A stretch of DNA of 64,000 nt. It comes from JAEXNA01 sp050486105 (GTDB lineage Bacteria; Vulcanimicrobiota; Xenobia; Xenobiales; JADMJV01). Position 1 is the stretch's first letter, and every line of letters begins with the position of its first letter. Shown in pieces: positions 17,187 to 25,073 of the stretch. The DNA is taken from NCBI GenBank assembly GCA_050486105.1, contig JBJHCR010000003.1:1-64000 (forward strand), written 5' to 3'. The position numbers and the translations under genes were made by a program. A model generated the notes under the pieces. It did no database searches. It was given only the letters and a program-made list of their open reading frames with translations, and was not told where the DNA came from.

Positions 17187-18443
17187 CTATGAGTGTCTCT
17201 TGAGCGTTCTTTTGGCCAGCACCACCGTATAGTCGCTTTCACCTCGGTAGCAGATGATGACACCACGGTGATCGGTGGCTTGAGGCTTGCAAACCTTGAG
17301 AGCCTTGGAGATTCGTTGACGGATTTCTACTGCTGGAAAGGGCAAGCCTCGGCTCAGAATCTCGACGGAGCTCAAGCCGACAGTTCTAAGTTTGCGATTG
17401 AGGACTTTCCAATTCAAGGGGAAAACATCATTTATGTGAAAACTTTCACACCTATTGTCTGAACAGGAATGAGGCCCCACCAAGTACCCGATTTTGGGGT
17501 GCACGATCCCCGCCTCCAAGTCTTCGACGAGCCTCGCTAGTGCTCGGGCTCGAAGCAGGGCCGGGTCCGGATTGTGGAGGAATAAGCCGGGCTTGGGAAG
17601 GCTGATGGGAAGGGGAGTTCGATCTTCTGTCGGCGTACCGAGGTGGGGGTGAAAGCCTTGCTCAACGGGATCCCAGAGCCAGGCTGTCTTGGTCGCTAAT
17701 GAAGAGGCCTTGTCGCTAGCATGAACCAGGAGGAAGGCTTCTTTCATGGCCCTGGCTATGGAGAGGAAATGGACCTGAGAACCGGCAGGAATATCACTGT
17801 CTTTGAGTCCAGGGTGGCATTTCACCGCCACGGCAGAAAAGCGTGATTCCCGAAGCGATCGCAGCAAGTGAGATAAGGGGGGAGACCAGTCTTCCGGTCG
17901 GAAGAGTCGTTTGTGGGTCCTCCGAGTGGGGTCCGCAAAGAGTAGTCCGCCTCGGCTCTTTTCTAGGTCAGCAGGCTGGGCCAGAATCTGGCTGCCTGAG
18001 ACCGGTGATCGACAGTTGCGCTGAAGATTCACTTGGGCCAGAAGAGCTCGAGCCGGCTCACTCTCAAAGGCCGTTAGGGCAAAGCGGCTGCCCAGGTGGA
18101 CGGAATCTCCCCCAATTCCGCAGCCGAGTTCCATGAGGCTTTCCACGTCGGGAAATTGCTCGGACAGAAAGCGTGCTCTCCAGTTCCCCACTCGCCACGA
18201 GGAGGCCTGTTCGGCGGCTTCACGGGTCAGGAGCCAGCGGTCGACGTTTTCGAATTTGTGCTTGAACCTCAGGCGGCAGGTGAGGCAGTCCAACAAGGCC
18301 AGACAGGTGCTGGGGGGAAAGCTTTCTTCGAGGAGGTTCCTGACCTTGATGAGGTTTTCGCCTGAGGCTAATAATCTGGCGGCTTCTTCGACTCCAGGAT
18401 GATCGATGACGGTCACCAGGGCTTGGGCTTGCTCTGGGGTCAT
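17187..18443 (-). CDS. Class I SAM-dependent methyltransferase with THUMP-like C-terminal domain
   Basis: I choose ATG 18443 (418 aa) because the longer open frame upstream runs into prfC. The N-terminal ~90 residues are helical. Motif I is LMELGCGIGGDS, followed by an acidic loop (FESEPARALLAQ) and FADPTRRT, where a DPP[FY]-type motif would be. The C-terminal ~110 residues, with KIGYLVGPH, resemble the THUMP-like domain of PG_1098-type methyltransferases. The likely substrate is RNA, but which base is unknown. It follows prfC by 40 bp on the same strand, suggesting a translation-linked role. Confidence 0.75.
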   Translation of the reverse strand: MTPEQAQALVTVIDHPGVEEAARLLASGENLIKVRNLLEESFPPSTCLALLDCLTCRLRFKHKFENVDRWLLTREAAEQASSWRVGNWRARFLSEQFPDVESLMELGCGIGGDSVHLGSRFALTAFESEPARALLAQVNLQRNCRSPVSGSQILAQPADLEKSRGGLLFADPTRRTHKRLFRPEDWSPPLSHLLRSLRESRFSAVAVKCHPGLKDSDIPAGSQVHFLSIARAMKEAFLLVHASDKASSLATKTAWLWDPVEQGFHPHLGTPTEDRTPLPISLPKPGLFLHNPDPALLRARALARLVEDLEAGIVHPKIGYLVGPHSCSDNRCESFHINDVFPLNWKVLNRKLRTVGLSSVEILSRGLPFPAVEIRQRISKALKVCKPQATDHRGVIICYRGESDYTVVLAKRTLKRHS

Positions 18444-18483
18444 GCCCTTTTTGGTCCAAGGCGAAAGTACATCAATTCGAAGT

Positions 18484-20081
18484 TCAAGCCACTTGAGAGA
18501 TAGAGCGGAAGACCAGATTAGGGTTGCGCTCCTTGGCATAGTCCATATCCCATTTGCCAGGGAAGAGCGCCACCGGGCGCTCCCAAAGGTCGAGGGTTAG
18601 TAAGGTTTGCCGGGAGCCACTGAAGGCCTCCACGGCCTCCTCTGAACCTTCCAGCCAGCGGGCTTGGGAATAGGTGAGTTTTTCGTAGGTGATATCTACC
18701 CGGTAGTCGTTCTTCAGTCGATCTTGCACCACTTCGAACTGGAGCACTCCGACCGCTCCGATGATAGGGTCCCTGGCGTGGCTGTCCTTAGGAAAGAACA
18801 CTTGGATGGCCCCCTCTAAACAGAGTTGATCCATGGCTTTCAAGAAGTGCTTTCTTCGTGAGGGGTCCTTTATGTGGATCAAGGCAAAGTGTTCTGGTGA
18901 AAAGAGGGGCATGGCTTCAAACTTCACTTCCCGGTTCTCATACAGAGAGTCTCCCAGGATCAGTCCGGCGGAGTTCGTCATGCCGACCACGTCTCCGGGG
19001 AAGGCTTCGTCTACGATCACTCGCTCTTGAGCGAACAACTGCTGGGCATAGTTCAGCCGGAGTTCCTGCCCAGTGCGCGTGCAACGAGCTTTCATTCCTC
19101 GAGAGAAGCGTCCAGAGCAGATCCTCAAGAAGGCCACTCGATCTCGATGTTTAGGGTTCATGTCGGCTTGGATCTTGAAAATGAAGGCCGAGAAGTTGGG
19201 TTCGGTAGGGGCCACCAAGCCTTCTTCGGTCATGCGTGACGGGGGAGGAGGAGCTAGGTCCAAAAAGCGATCGAGGAACAGTTGCACCCCGAAGTTAGTC
19301 AGGGCGCTACCGAAGAAGACCGGAGTCTGCTGACCAGCNNNNNNNNNNGCTCCAATCCTTCCATAAACTCGCTGTGAGTTTGCCGGTCGGTGAGCTTGGC
19401 GAGCTCGGGAGAGTCCGGGGCCAGGGTCTGAGTTAGGGCTTTCTTGCCGCCGTGGGCCTGCCGTTCGTACAGGTGCAATTCCCCCTCCTCCCTGTCGTAG
19501 ACCCCTTTGAAGCGGTCTCCATTTCCTAGGGGCCAATTGGCGGCGAAGGTCTCCAAGCCCAGGGTCTGCTCGATATCGTCGAGCAGTTCGAAGGGATCGA
19601 GGGACGGCCGATCCATCTTGTTGATGAAGGTGAGGATAGGGATCTGTCTCCGCTTGCAGACCTCGAAGAGTTTGAGAGTTTGCTCCTGTATACCGCGGGC
19701 CCCATCGAGGACCATGACCGCCGCGTCAGCCGCTAACAGAGTGCGGTAGGTGTCCTCACTGAAGTCTTGGTGGCCCGGAGTGTCCAGCAGGTTGATGCGA
19801 AAACCGGCGTAGTCGAAGGACAAGACGGTGGAGGTGATGGAGATGCCGCGTTCCTTTTCCATGTCCATCCAGTCGGAGACCGCGTGAGCCTGTTGCCTTC
19901 TTGCTTTCACCGAACCCGCCATCTGCACCGCTCCTCCATAGAGCAACAGCTTCTCCGTTAGGGTGGTCTTACCGGCGTCAGGATGGGAGATAATGGCGAA
20001 GGTCCGCCGCCTCTCCACCTCCTTTTGGAGTCGTTGGGCTTCTGGGGACAGGACTGTGCTGGAACTGCTGGCATCGCTCAT
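18484..20081 (-). CDS. prfC: Peptide chain release factor 3 (split by an assembly gap)
   Basis: The two open frames on either side of ten N (19339-19348) are the two halves of RF3. The N-terminal part has the G1 loop SHPDAGKTT, DTPGHQDF (G3) and NKMD (G4). The C-terminal part begins TPVFFGSALTNFGV, as in RF3, and contains the RF3-specific domains to the end. The span corresponds to about 532 codons, against 529 in E. coli. RF3 is a GTPase that recycles RF1/RF2 from the ribosome. The frame changes across the N block, but the family alignment at that point leaves almost no missing residues, so the gap is probably a placeholder and the gene intact. Confidence 0.92.
19339..19348. other. Assembly gap (10 N) inside prfC
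   Basis: Ten unknown bases. The reading frame is not preserved across them, but protein similarity on both sides is continuous, so the true gap is likely only a few bases or an overlap. Confidence 0.95.
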
Positions 20082-20170
20082 ATCTCCAGAAATCTAGCAC
20101 CGGTAAGGTTAGGTGTCAAACCTTAGAGAGTGCCCAGAGCAGCGCCAGAGTGCGGTGAGTCCTTCTCGCT

Positions 20171-20677
20171 TCACCTTGGAGATTCAGCCAGGATGGTCTC
20201 CACCGGTTCGAGGTCTAGGGCTTGAGCCACTCGGTTGGCAAAAGCTTTGGCAGGTTCAGGATCATCGAACATGTCTAGAAAGTGTTCTTGGGTGTCGTCG
20301 AGCCGAAGCCAGGCGTTATAGCGAATTAGGGGCTCTCCATCAAAAACGCTGGTGCATTTTCTGACTTCCAATGTGGCGGTGGTCGGAATCGAAACTCTGG
20401 AAACCTTTGACGTCAAGATTTCTCCTCGATGAAAGATCAGCTGACGCTGGTGCGGATCGATCTTGGTGCTGGTGCGGACTGTCAAGCGCAGAAAGCCGTA
20501 TCCTATGATCAAATAAGGAGACAGTGCGACTGCTAAGGAGAGCCGATCTGTATGGTTGAAATTCATCGCGGGAACCATGAGCAACGCCCCCAAGGCCATG
20601 ATCAGCACCGCGTTTAAGACAGCCCCGTCAGCGTAGGGAACTCCTCGTACTGAGAATGGTTTATTGGAATTCACCAC
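20171..20677 (-). CDS. Small membrane protein with two N-terminal helices
   Basis: This 168-aa protein has two hydrophobic helices (about residues 18-38 and 47-65) and a cytosolic C-terminal domain of about 100 residues with a beta-strand pattern, possibly PH-like (RQLIFHRGEILTSKVSRVSI). The layout recalls small YdbS/bPH2-like membrane proteins but similarity is not firm. It lies 89 bp upstream of prfC on the same strand and may share its transcript. A short inverted repeat, TAAGGTT/AACCTTA (20104-20125), lies between them. Unknown function. Confidence 0.6.
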   Translation of the reverse strand: MVNSNKPFSVRGVPYADGAVLNAVLIMALGALLMVPAMNFNHTDRLSLAVALSPYLIIGYGFLRLTVRTSTKIDPHQRQLIFHRGEILTSKVSRVSIPTTATLEVRKCTSVFDGEPLIRYNAWLRLDDTQEHFLDMFDDPEPAKAFANRVAQALDLEPVETILAESPR

Positions 20678-20777
20678 GTCTAAAGTCTAACCCATGGATT
20701 CAGCTCTGCCAAGTTCGAGTTTTCCTCGGCCCAGATTCCTCATAGGACTGTGGAAGCGAATGTGAAAGACAGCGACT

Positions 20778-21134
20778 ATGAATTGCCCGGCCTGCCGCAA
20801 GCCCATGGAGTCTGCGATCTTCCATTCGGTGGAGATCGATCAGTGTGTTCAGTGCACCGGACTTTGGCTGGACCATCGTGAGATCGATGAATTATTCGCC
20901 GTATCTAAGCTCCCAGAGCGCTTGATGGCCGAACCCCCTGTACTGGACTCGCTGCTTTCGGTTCCGGAGGGTGGACGGACCTGTCCTCGATGCAACGAGT
21001 TTCTCACCGTGGTTGAGGTCGATCAGATCAGAATCGACATCTGCTCTGATTGTAAGGGGTTCTTCCTTGATCCCGGTGAGTTTCGACAACTGGCTGAGGT
21101 TGCCGAGAAGCGCTTTCAAGAAGAGAACCCCTAG
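20778..21134 (+). CDS. Double zinc-ribbon (TFIIB-type zf) protein
   Basis: This 118-aa protein consists of two similar zf-TFIIB zinc ribbons. The first has CPAC near residue 3 and CVQC near 23-26, followed by GLWLDHREIDEL. The second has CPRC and CSDC, followed by GFFLDPGEFRQL. The second half of each unit ends in the characteristic G-x-[WF]-L-D-x-x-E pattern. Such small proteins are widespread and poorly characterised; they may bind nucleic acid or another protein. It overlaps the convergent membrane-protein gene by 4 bp. Confidence 0.8.
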   Translation: MNCPACRKPMESAIFHSVEIDQCVQCTGLWLDHREIDELFAVSKLPERLMAEPPVLDSLLSVPEGGRTCPRCNEFLTVVEVDQIRIDICSDCKGFFLDPGEFRQLAEVAEKRFQEENP

Positions 21135-21775
21135 GAGATTTGGCTGTCGGAGTCCTCAACATCAGCCTGGAAGCGATCCCTCAAGTTTTGGTGCACAGAG
21201 CGATCGGGCGGGGCAAACCTACGTTTTTTCATGGCTGCAATGCCTACCAAGACGGCCAGTCCTAGCGGAAAGGCAAAGGCGAGAAAGCTGGTCAGGACAA
21301 GCCTTAGGAGGACGGTTCCAAAATTCAGGCCAAAAGACAGGACATGAGTTTGCTGCACCCCGGGCTTCTGGTACTCTACGCTGACTTCGTATGCACCCTC
21401 AAGGGGGGCTGGAAAGACTGCCAGGGCTCGACCTTTACGGGCTCGGAAGTTGTAACTCATGTCGCTCTGGGGAAAGGCGCTCTCGATCTCCTTTCCGTCT
21501 GGTCCGACCACCTTGATAATGAGACTCTCAAAAAGCCCGTGTAACTCCGCTCTATCCCAAGCTTCCGGGGGGCCTTCAGATTCTACAAAGACCGTGACCT
21601 TGCCTTCCTCTTGGAATTCCAAGGTGATTGAGCCGGGAAACTGCTGGCTGGGCAACCGCTCTGGAAGAGTTCTCAGTCCGGATATCAGAACAATCAAGAA
21701 AAAGGTGAGTCCGCCGACGCTGAGGGTTGCAGCAAGCCCAAGCAGCGCGTTGCTCTCATAGTTGTCCGGTTTCAT
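21131..21775 (-). CDS. Membrane protein with extracytoplasmic beta domain
   Basis: This 214-aa protein has a transmembrane helix at about residues 12-34, a ~115-residue beta-sandwich-like segment (strands such as SITLEFQEEGKVTVFVES), a second transmembrane helix at about 155-178, and a charged cytosolic tail. The layout puts the beta domain outside the membrane. I recognise no family. It is convergent with the zinc-ribbon gene. Confidence 0.6.
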   Translation of the reverse strand: MKPDNYESNALLGLAATLSVGGLTFFLIVLISGLRTLPERLPSQQFPGSITLEFQEEGKVTVFVESEGPPEAWDRAELHGLFESLIIKVVGPDGKEIESAFPQSDMSYNFRARKGRALAVFPAPLEGAYEVSVEYQKPGVQQTHVLSFGLNFGTVLLRLVLTSFLAFAFPLGLAVLVGIAAMKKRRFAPPDRSVHQNLRDRFQADVEDSDSQIS

Positions 21776-21910
21776 CCCCCAGAATTCGCTCCTTGTCCCA
21801 CTTCACCTATACCGCTTGCGCGGTGGCTGTGGTGCGATTTGCCTCTTGCCTAGGTCAAGGCACAGAGGTATAGAGACGGGAACCTCAAACTCCAGTTCTA
21901 TATCGCGGCC

Positions 21911-21960
21911 TGTCGACTTCCAGCCTTCACCGGCTAGCGATAGAAGGCTGAAAGTCGACA
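21911..21960. repeat. Long hairpin (17 of 18 pairs) upstream of the MoxR gene
   Basis: Positions 21911-21928 and 21943-21960 are inverted copies of an 18-mer that starts TGTCGACTT and ends CAGCCTTC, with one mismatch and a 14-nt loop. It lies 37 bp before the MoxR start. There is no T-run after it on the plus strand, so it is more likely a regulatory structure or a palindromic repeat than a terminator. Confidence 0.7.
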
Positions 21961-21997
21961 GGCTCCCTAGATGGCAGCAGACGAGAGCGAGGAGCCT

Positions 21998-22825
21998 ATG
22001 GCTAAACAGAAAACGGTAGAGATTTCCGGAGTTCAGATTCACCTCTGTGAACCGGATAAGCTGAATATTCGTTGGGTCGGCCAGGAACAGTTGCTGACTC
22101 AACTCCTGGCCTCCTGGCTAGTTATAGATGAGGACGACTTGCCTTTGAATCCTCGACTTCTCGGTAAGCCTGGCGTGGGTAAGACCACCTTGGCATATGC
22201 CGCAGCCCAGACCCTCGGCAGAGAGGTCTTTATCATGCAGGCCACTATGGATACTAGGCCTGAGGACTTAATCGTGTTGCCGGTAGTGGGGGAGAATCAG
22301 AAGATAAAGTATGTGGCCTCACCTTTGGTCACCGCTATGATCAAGGGTGGCATTCTCATTCTCGATGAAGGGAACCGGATGAGTGAGAAGTCCTGGGCAT
22401 CTCTTGCCCCGCTCCTGGACCAGCGGCGCTATGTAGAATCGCTGGTGGCGGGGATCAAAATCGAGGCCCATCCGGACTTTCGTTTCGTGGCCACCATGAA
22501 CGAGGACTCCAGCACCTACGAGCTGCCCGAATACATTCACAGTCGAATTCAGCCACAGATCTTCGTGGACTTTCCCGAGCGCGAGGAAGAGTTGTTGATC
22601 TTGAGGGAGAACCTCCCGTCTTTGGAGGAGTCGATCCTCACTTACGTGGCTGACTTTCTGCAGAAGGCCCATCGGGCTGATGAGCGGTATTCGGTGCGAG
22701 ACGGGATCAACATTGCTCGCTACGCAGCAAAGCTCATTAAGAGCGGTCTGGCAACCAAGACTCCAGCCCAACGGATGGCCACTGTTATGGTACTCGGGAA
22801 CGAGGCTCTCATCTATGCCGACTGA
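21998..22825 (+). CDS. MoxR-type AAA+ ATPase
   Basis: I choose ATG 21998, with GAGCGAGGAG just upstream, over an in-frame ATG 27 bp earlier. The 275-aa protein has Walker A GKPGVGKT (56-63), Walker B ILILDE (119-124), sensor 1 in ATMNED (165-170), and an arginine near IHSRIQP, the layout of MoxR/RavA-like ATPases. MoxR proteins act as chaperone-like remodelers, usually paired with a VWA-domain protein. Here the partner, overlapping by 11 bp, is instead a large TraB-like protein. The long hairpin at 21911-21960 may regulate it. Confidence 0.85.
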   Translation: MAKQKTVEISGVQIHLCEPDKLNIRWVGQEQLLTQLLASWLVIDEDDLPLNPRLLGKPGVGKTTLAYAAAQTLGREVFIMQATMDTRPEDLIVLPVVGENQKIKYVASPLVTAMIKGGILILDEGNRMSEKSWASLAPLLDQRRYVESLVAGIKIEAHPDFRFVATMNEDSSTYELPEYIHSRIQPQIFVDFPEREEELLILRENLPSLEESILTYVADFLQKAHRADERYSVRDGINIARYAAKLIKSGLATKTPAQRMATVMVLGNEALIYAD

Positions 22826-25073
22826 GACCCCGTGGGTGGAGCAGGTTCAGGGTGTTACTTTGCTTCCTGTTCTCCACGGTCGCGTGGAGTTCAGCCGGGC
22901 CATTCGGGATGCGCTTCGCGAGCTGTGTCCAGCGGTTTTGGCAGTAGAACTCCCCAGAGGGCTTGAGAGCATTTTTCAAGATGGGGTCAGCAGGTTTCCG
23001 TACCTGTCCTATCTGACCAGTGATGACCTCGAGGAGGAGAGCCGCGAAGGAGAGGGAGCTCCTCTATGGCGTATCGAACCCAGCGACCCATTCTGCGAAG
23101 GTATTAGGACCGCACGGGAGCTCGGAATTTCGGTGAACTTCATCGACCTCTACCTCAAGGGCTACCCGGCTCACCTCGACCTCCTGCCTGACCCCTACTC
23201 CATAACGGCCATTGGTGTGAAGGCGTATTACGAGGCTTGTCGGGAGGTTCTTCCCCGAAGCGTGCATCCTCAGGAATCAAATCATCCGGATCACTTGCGC
23301 GAGCAAGTCATGGCCGGTCGTCTGCTAGAGCTGTCAAAGCAAGGGTCGGTGGTCGCTCTTATCGGCCTGAAGCATATTGCCCCGGTGGCCGAACTCTTGC
23401 GTGGGGGAGGGGCTGGGACCCCTCTCCAGGGCGCCTCTGCTGGGCAGCGCTTGCCGAGACTTAAGCTCTATCATCCGTCGACCCGTACGGTTCGGACCCT
23501 GGCAGGGGAGATGCCTTTCATCACGACCCTTTACGAGTTGCAGCGAGGCGGGCCAGGCCCCGATAAAGCCTGGTATTCACCTAAGCCTGAACCCACAGCT
23601 GAACCGGAGAAACCGGCTGACAAACCCGAGGTCGACCTGGACAAGGCTTTGGTGTTCAAGTCTCTCGAGAGACTTTTAGGCTTGAAGGTGAAACCTCAGA
23701 GCCTGGAAATGTCCAGTGAGCAACTCAAGCGGTTGAACGCTTACTTGACTTCGCTCAGGCCGGAGACCTGGAACCCCTTGAATCCTCCTGCTTACCCTGG
23801 GAGTGAATCCCAAAAGCCTGAGCAGCCTTATCCTGACGAGCGCGAACCCCGCTTCTTCACCTTCAAGAGCACCGAGCAACGACGGGAGGAGCTCTTGGAG
23901 GAGTATCGCCGCATAAATGAAGTTGCTCGAGTTCCATCCACACTAGAGCTGGACCGTCAATTGGTCTACAAGGAACTCTTCCTCTTGGCAGCGCGCTACT
24001 ATCAGGAGAACACCGGGGAAGAGGTCAAGCGCTGGCAGCACGACAATTTTAATCGCTTTAGTCGAAGGTACGCGCATTTGTCTGGGCAGCTCTTGCCCGG
24101 GAGGTTGCCTTTGATCCTGGCTTCTAGGGCCTGTGTCGATCACAATTTTGCCTACGAATTTTGGGACCTGGCCACATTCTATCCCTGGCAGGAGAGTCCT
24201 CAAGACGATGCACCCGTGTTCGATTTTGACGGCGACCAACTCTCCATCGATGGAGTGCAACTGAGGCACTTCGAATTTCATCGTACCTTCCCCCGGTTGC
24301 GACAAAGTCTGCAGCGGGTTCACGTGCCCGAGCGTCACACCCCTACCGACGATCCCCAGGATTGGGCTGGGGCTTTTGAATCTGGTCGGATCTGCAGCTA
24401 TCCCCCCGAAGACATCGTGATCGAAGATTATGGTCGCTACTTGCAAAAAAAAGCCATCAAAGTGCAGTCGGAGGCTCAATCTCGAACCGAACCGTTCACC
24501 ACCAGTCTCTTGGATGGCATCGATATGCGAACGACGCTTCGAAACTGGGCCGATGGACAGAAGCTTTATGTGCGAGAAGAAAAGAAAGTTTTCGGTGGGA
24601 CGGGTTCCGTCGTAGTGGTCTTCGATGAGGATATAGAAAATTCGAAGTATCCCTGGTGCATCACCTGGCACGGCGAGCACGATCAAGAATCAGATATGGC
24701 TTTCTATGCTACGGACCGACAGAGGAAAATTATCGGTCCAGGGATCGCCCGCTGCGAATATGGAGGACTGATGCTCAGCTACCCGCCCCGCCGACTTGGG
24801 AATGTATGGAGTGATCCGTATTACTCAGCCGCCAAGACCAAGGCGGAAGTCTTGCTCTTCTCGGCTATCGATTATTGTCAGGACAAACACATTGTCTACG
24901 TGGCAGCTTCCTCTCCCCGGTCCTACTTTTTTAGGATGGCCCAAAGGCTCGGAAAGAAGTTGGTCTACTTGCCCATAGGGACTCTTTCTCCAACGTCTTT
25001 AGAACGTATCCGCGTCTTTCATGTTCTGGCAGGTCATCGGTATCGAGAGATCGCTAAGGACTTCATTTGGTGA
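22815..25073 (+). CDS. Large TraB/EreA-like (possibly DUF5682-type) MoxR partner protein
   Basis: This 752-aa protein starts inside the end of the MoxR gene, so the two are translationally coupled. The N-terminal ~230 residues resemble the TraB/PrgY/ChaN superfamily: VLHGRVEFSRAIRDAL, AVELPRGLES, TARELGISVNFIDL and LIGLKHIAPVAELL. The middle (about 235-420) is Pro- and charge-rich with helices. The C-terminal ~300 residues have alternating strands and helices, including GSVVVVFDEDI, but no domain I can name. In MoxR-associated ternary systems, a DUF5682-type TraB-like protein accompanies MoxR and a VWA protein; this gene may be a relative. No VWA domain is evident. Function unknown. Confidence 0.6.
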   Translation: MPTETPWVEQVQGVTLLPVLHGRVEFSRAIRDALRELCPAVLAVELPRGLESIFQDGVSRFPYLSYLTSDDLEEESREGEGAPLWRIEPSDPFCEGIRTARELGISVNFIDLYLKGYPAHLDLLPDPYSITAIGVKAYYEACREVLPRSVHPQESNHPDHLREQVMAGRLLELSKQGSVVALIGLKHIAPVAELLRGGGAGTPLQGASAGQRLPRLKLYHPSTRTVRTLAGEMPFITTLYELQRGGPGPDKAWYSPKPEPTAEPEKPADKPEVDLDKALVFKSLERLLGLKVKPQSLEMSSEQLKRLNAYLTSLRPETWNPLNPPAYPGSESQKPEQPYPDEREPRFFTFKSTEQRREELLEEYRRINEVARVPSTLELDRQLVYKELFLLAARYYQENTGEEVKRWQHDNFNRFSRRYAHLSGQLLPGRLPLILASRACVDHNFAYEFWDLATFYPWQESPQDDAPVFDFDGDQLSIDGVQLRHFEFHRTFPRLRQSLQRVHVPERHTPTDDPQDWAGAFESGRICSYPPEDIVIEDYGRYLQKKAIKVQSEAQSRTEPFTTSLLDGIDMRTTLRNWADGQKLYVREEKKVFGGTGSVVVVFDEDIENSKYPWCITWHGEHDQESDMAFYATDRQRKIIGPGIARCEYGGLMLSYPPRRLGNVWSDPYYSAAKTKAEVLLFSAIDYCQDKHIVYVAASSPRSYFFRMAQRLGKKLVYLPIGTLSPTSLERIRVFHVLAGHRYREIAKDFIW

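Noticed and set aside
23943..24686. 247-codon minus-strand frame inside the TraB-like gene
   Set aside because: No start signal; the plus frame is coupled to MoxR and reads across it.
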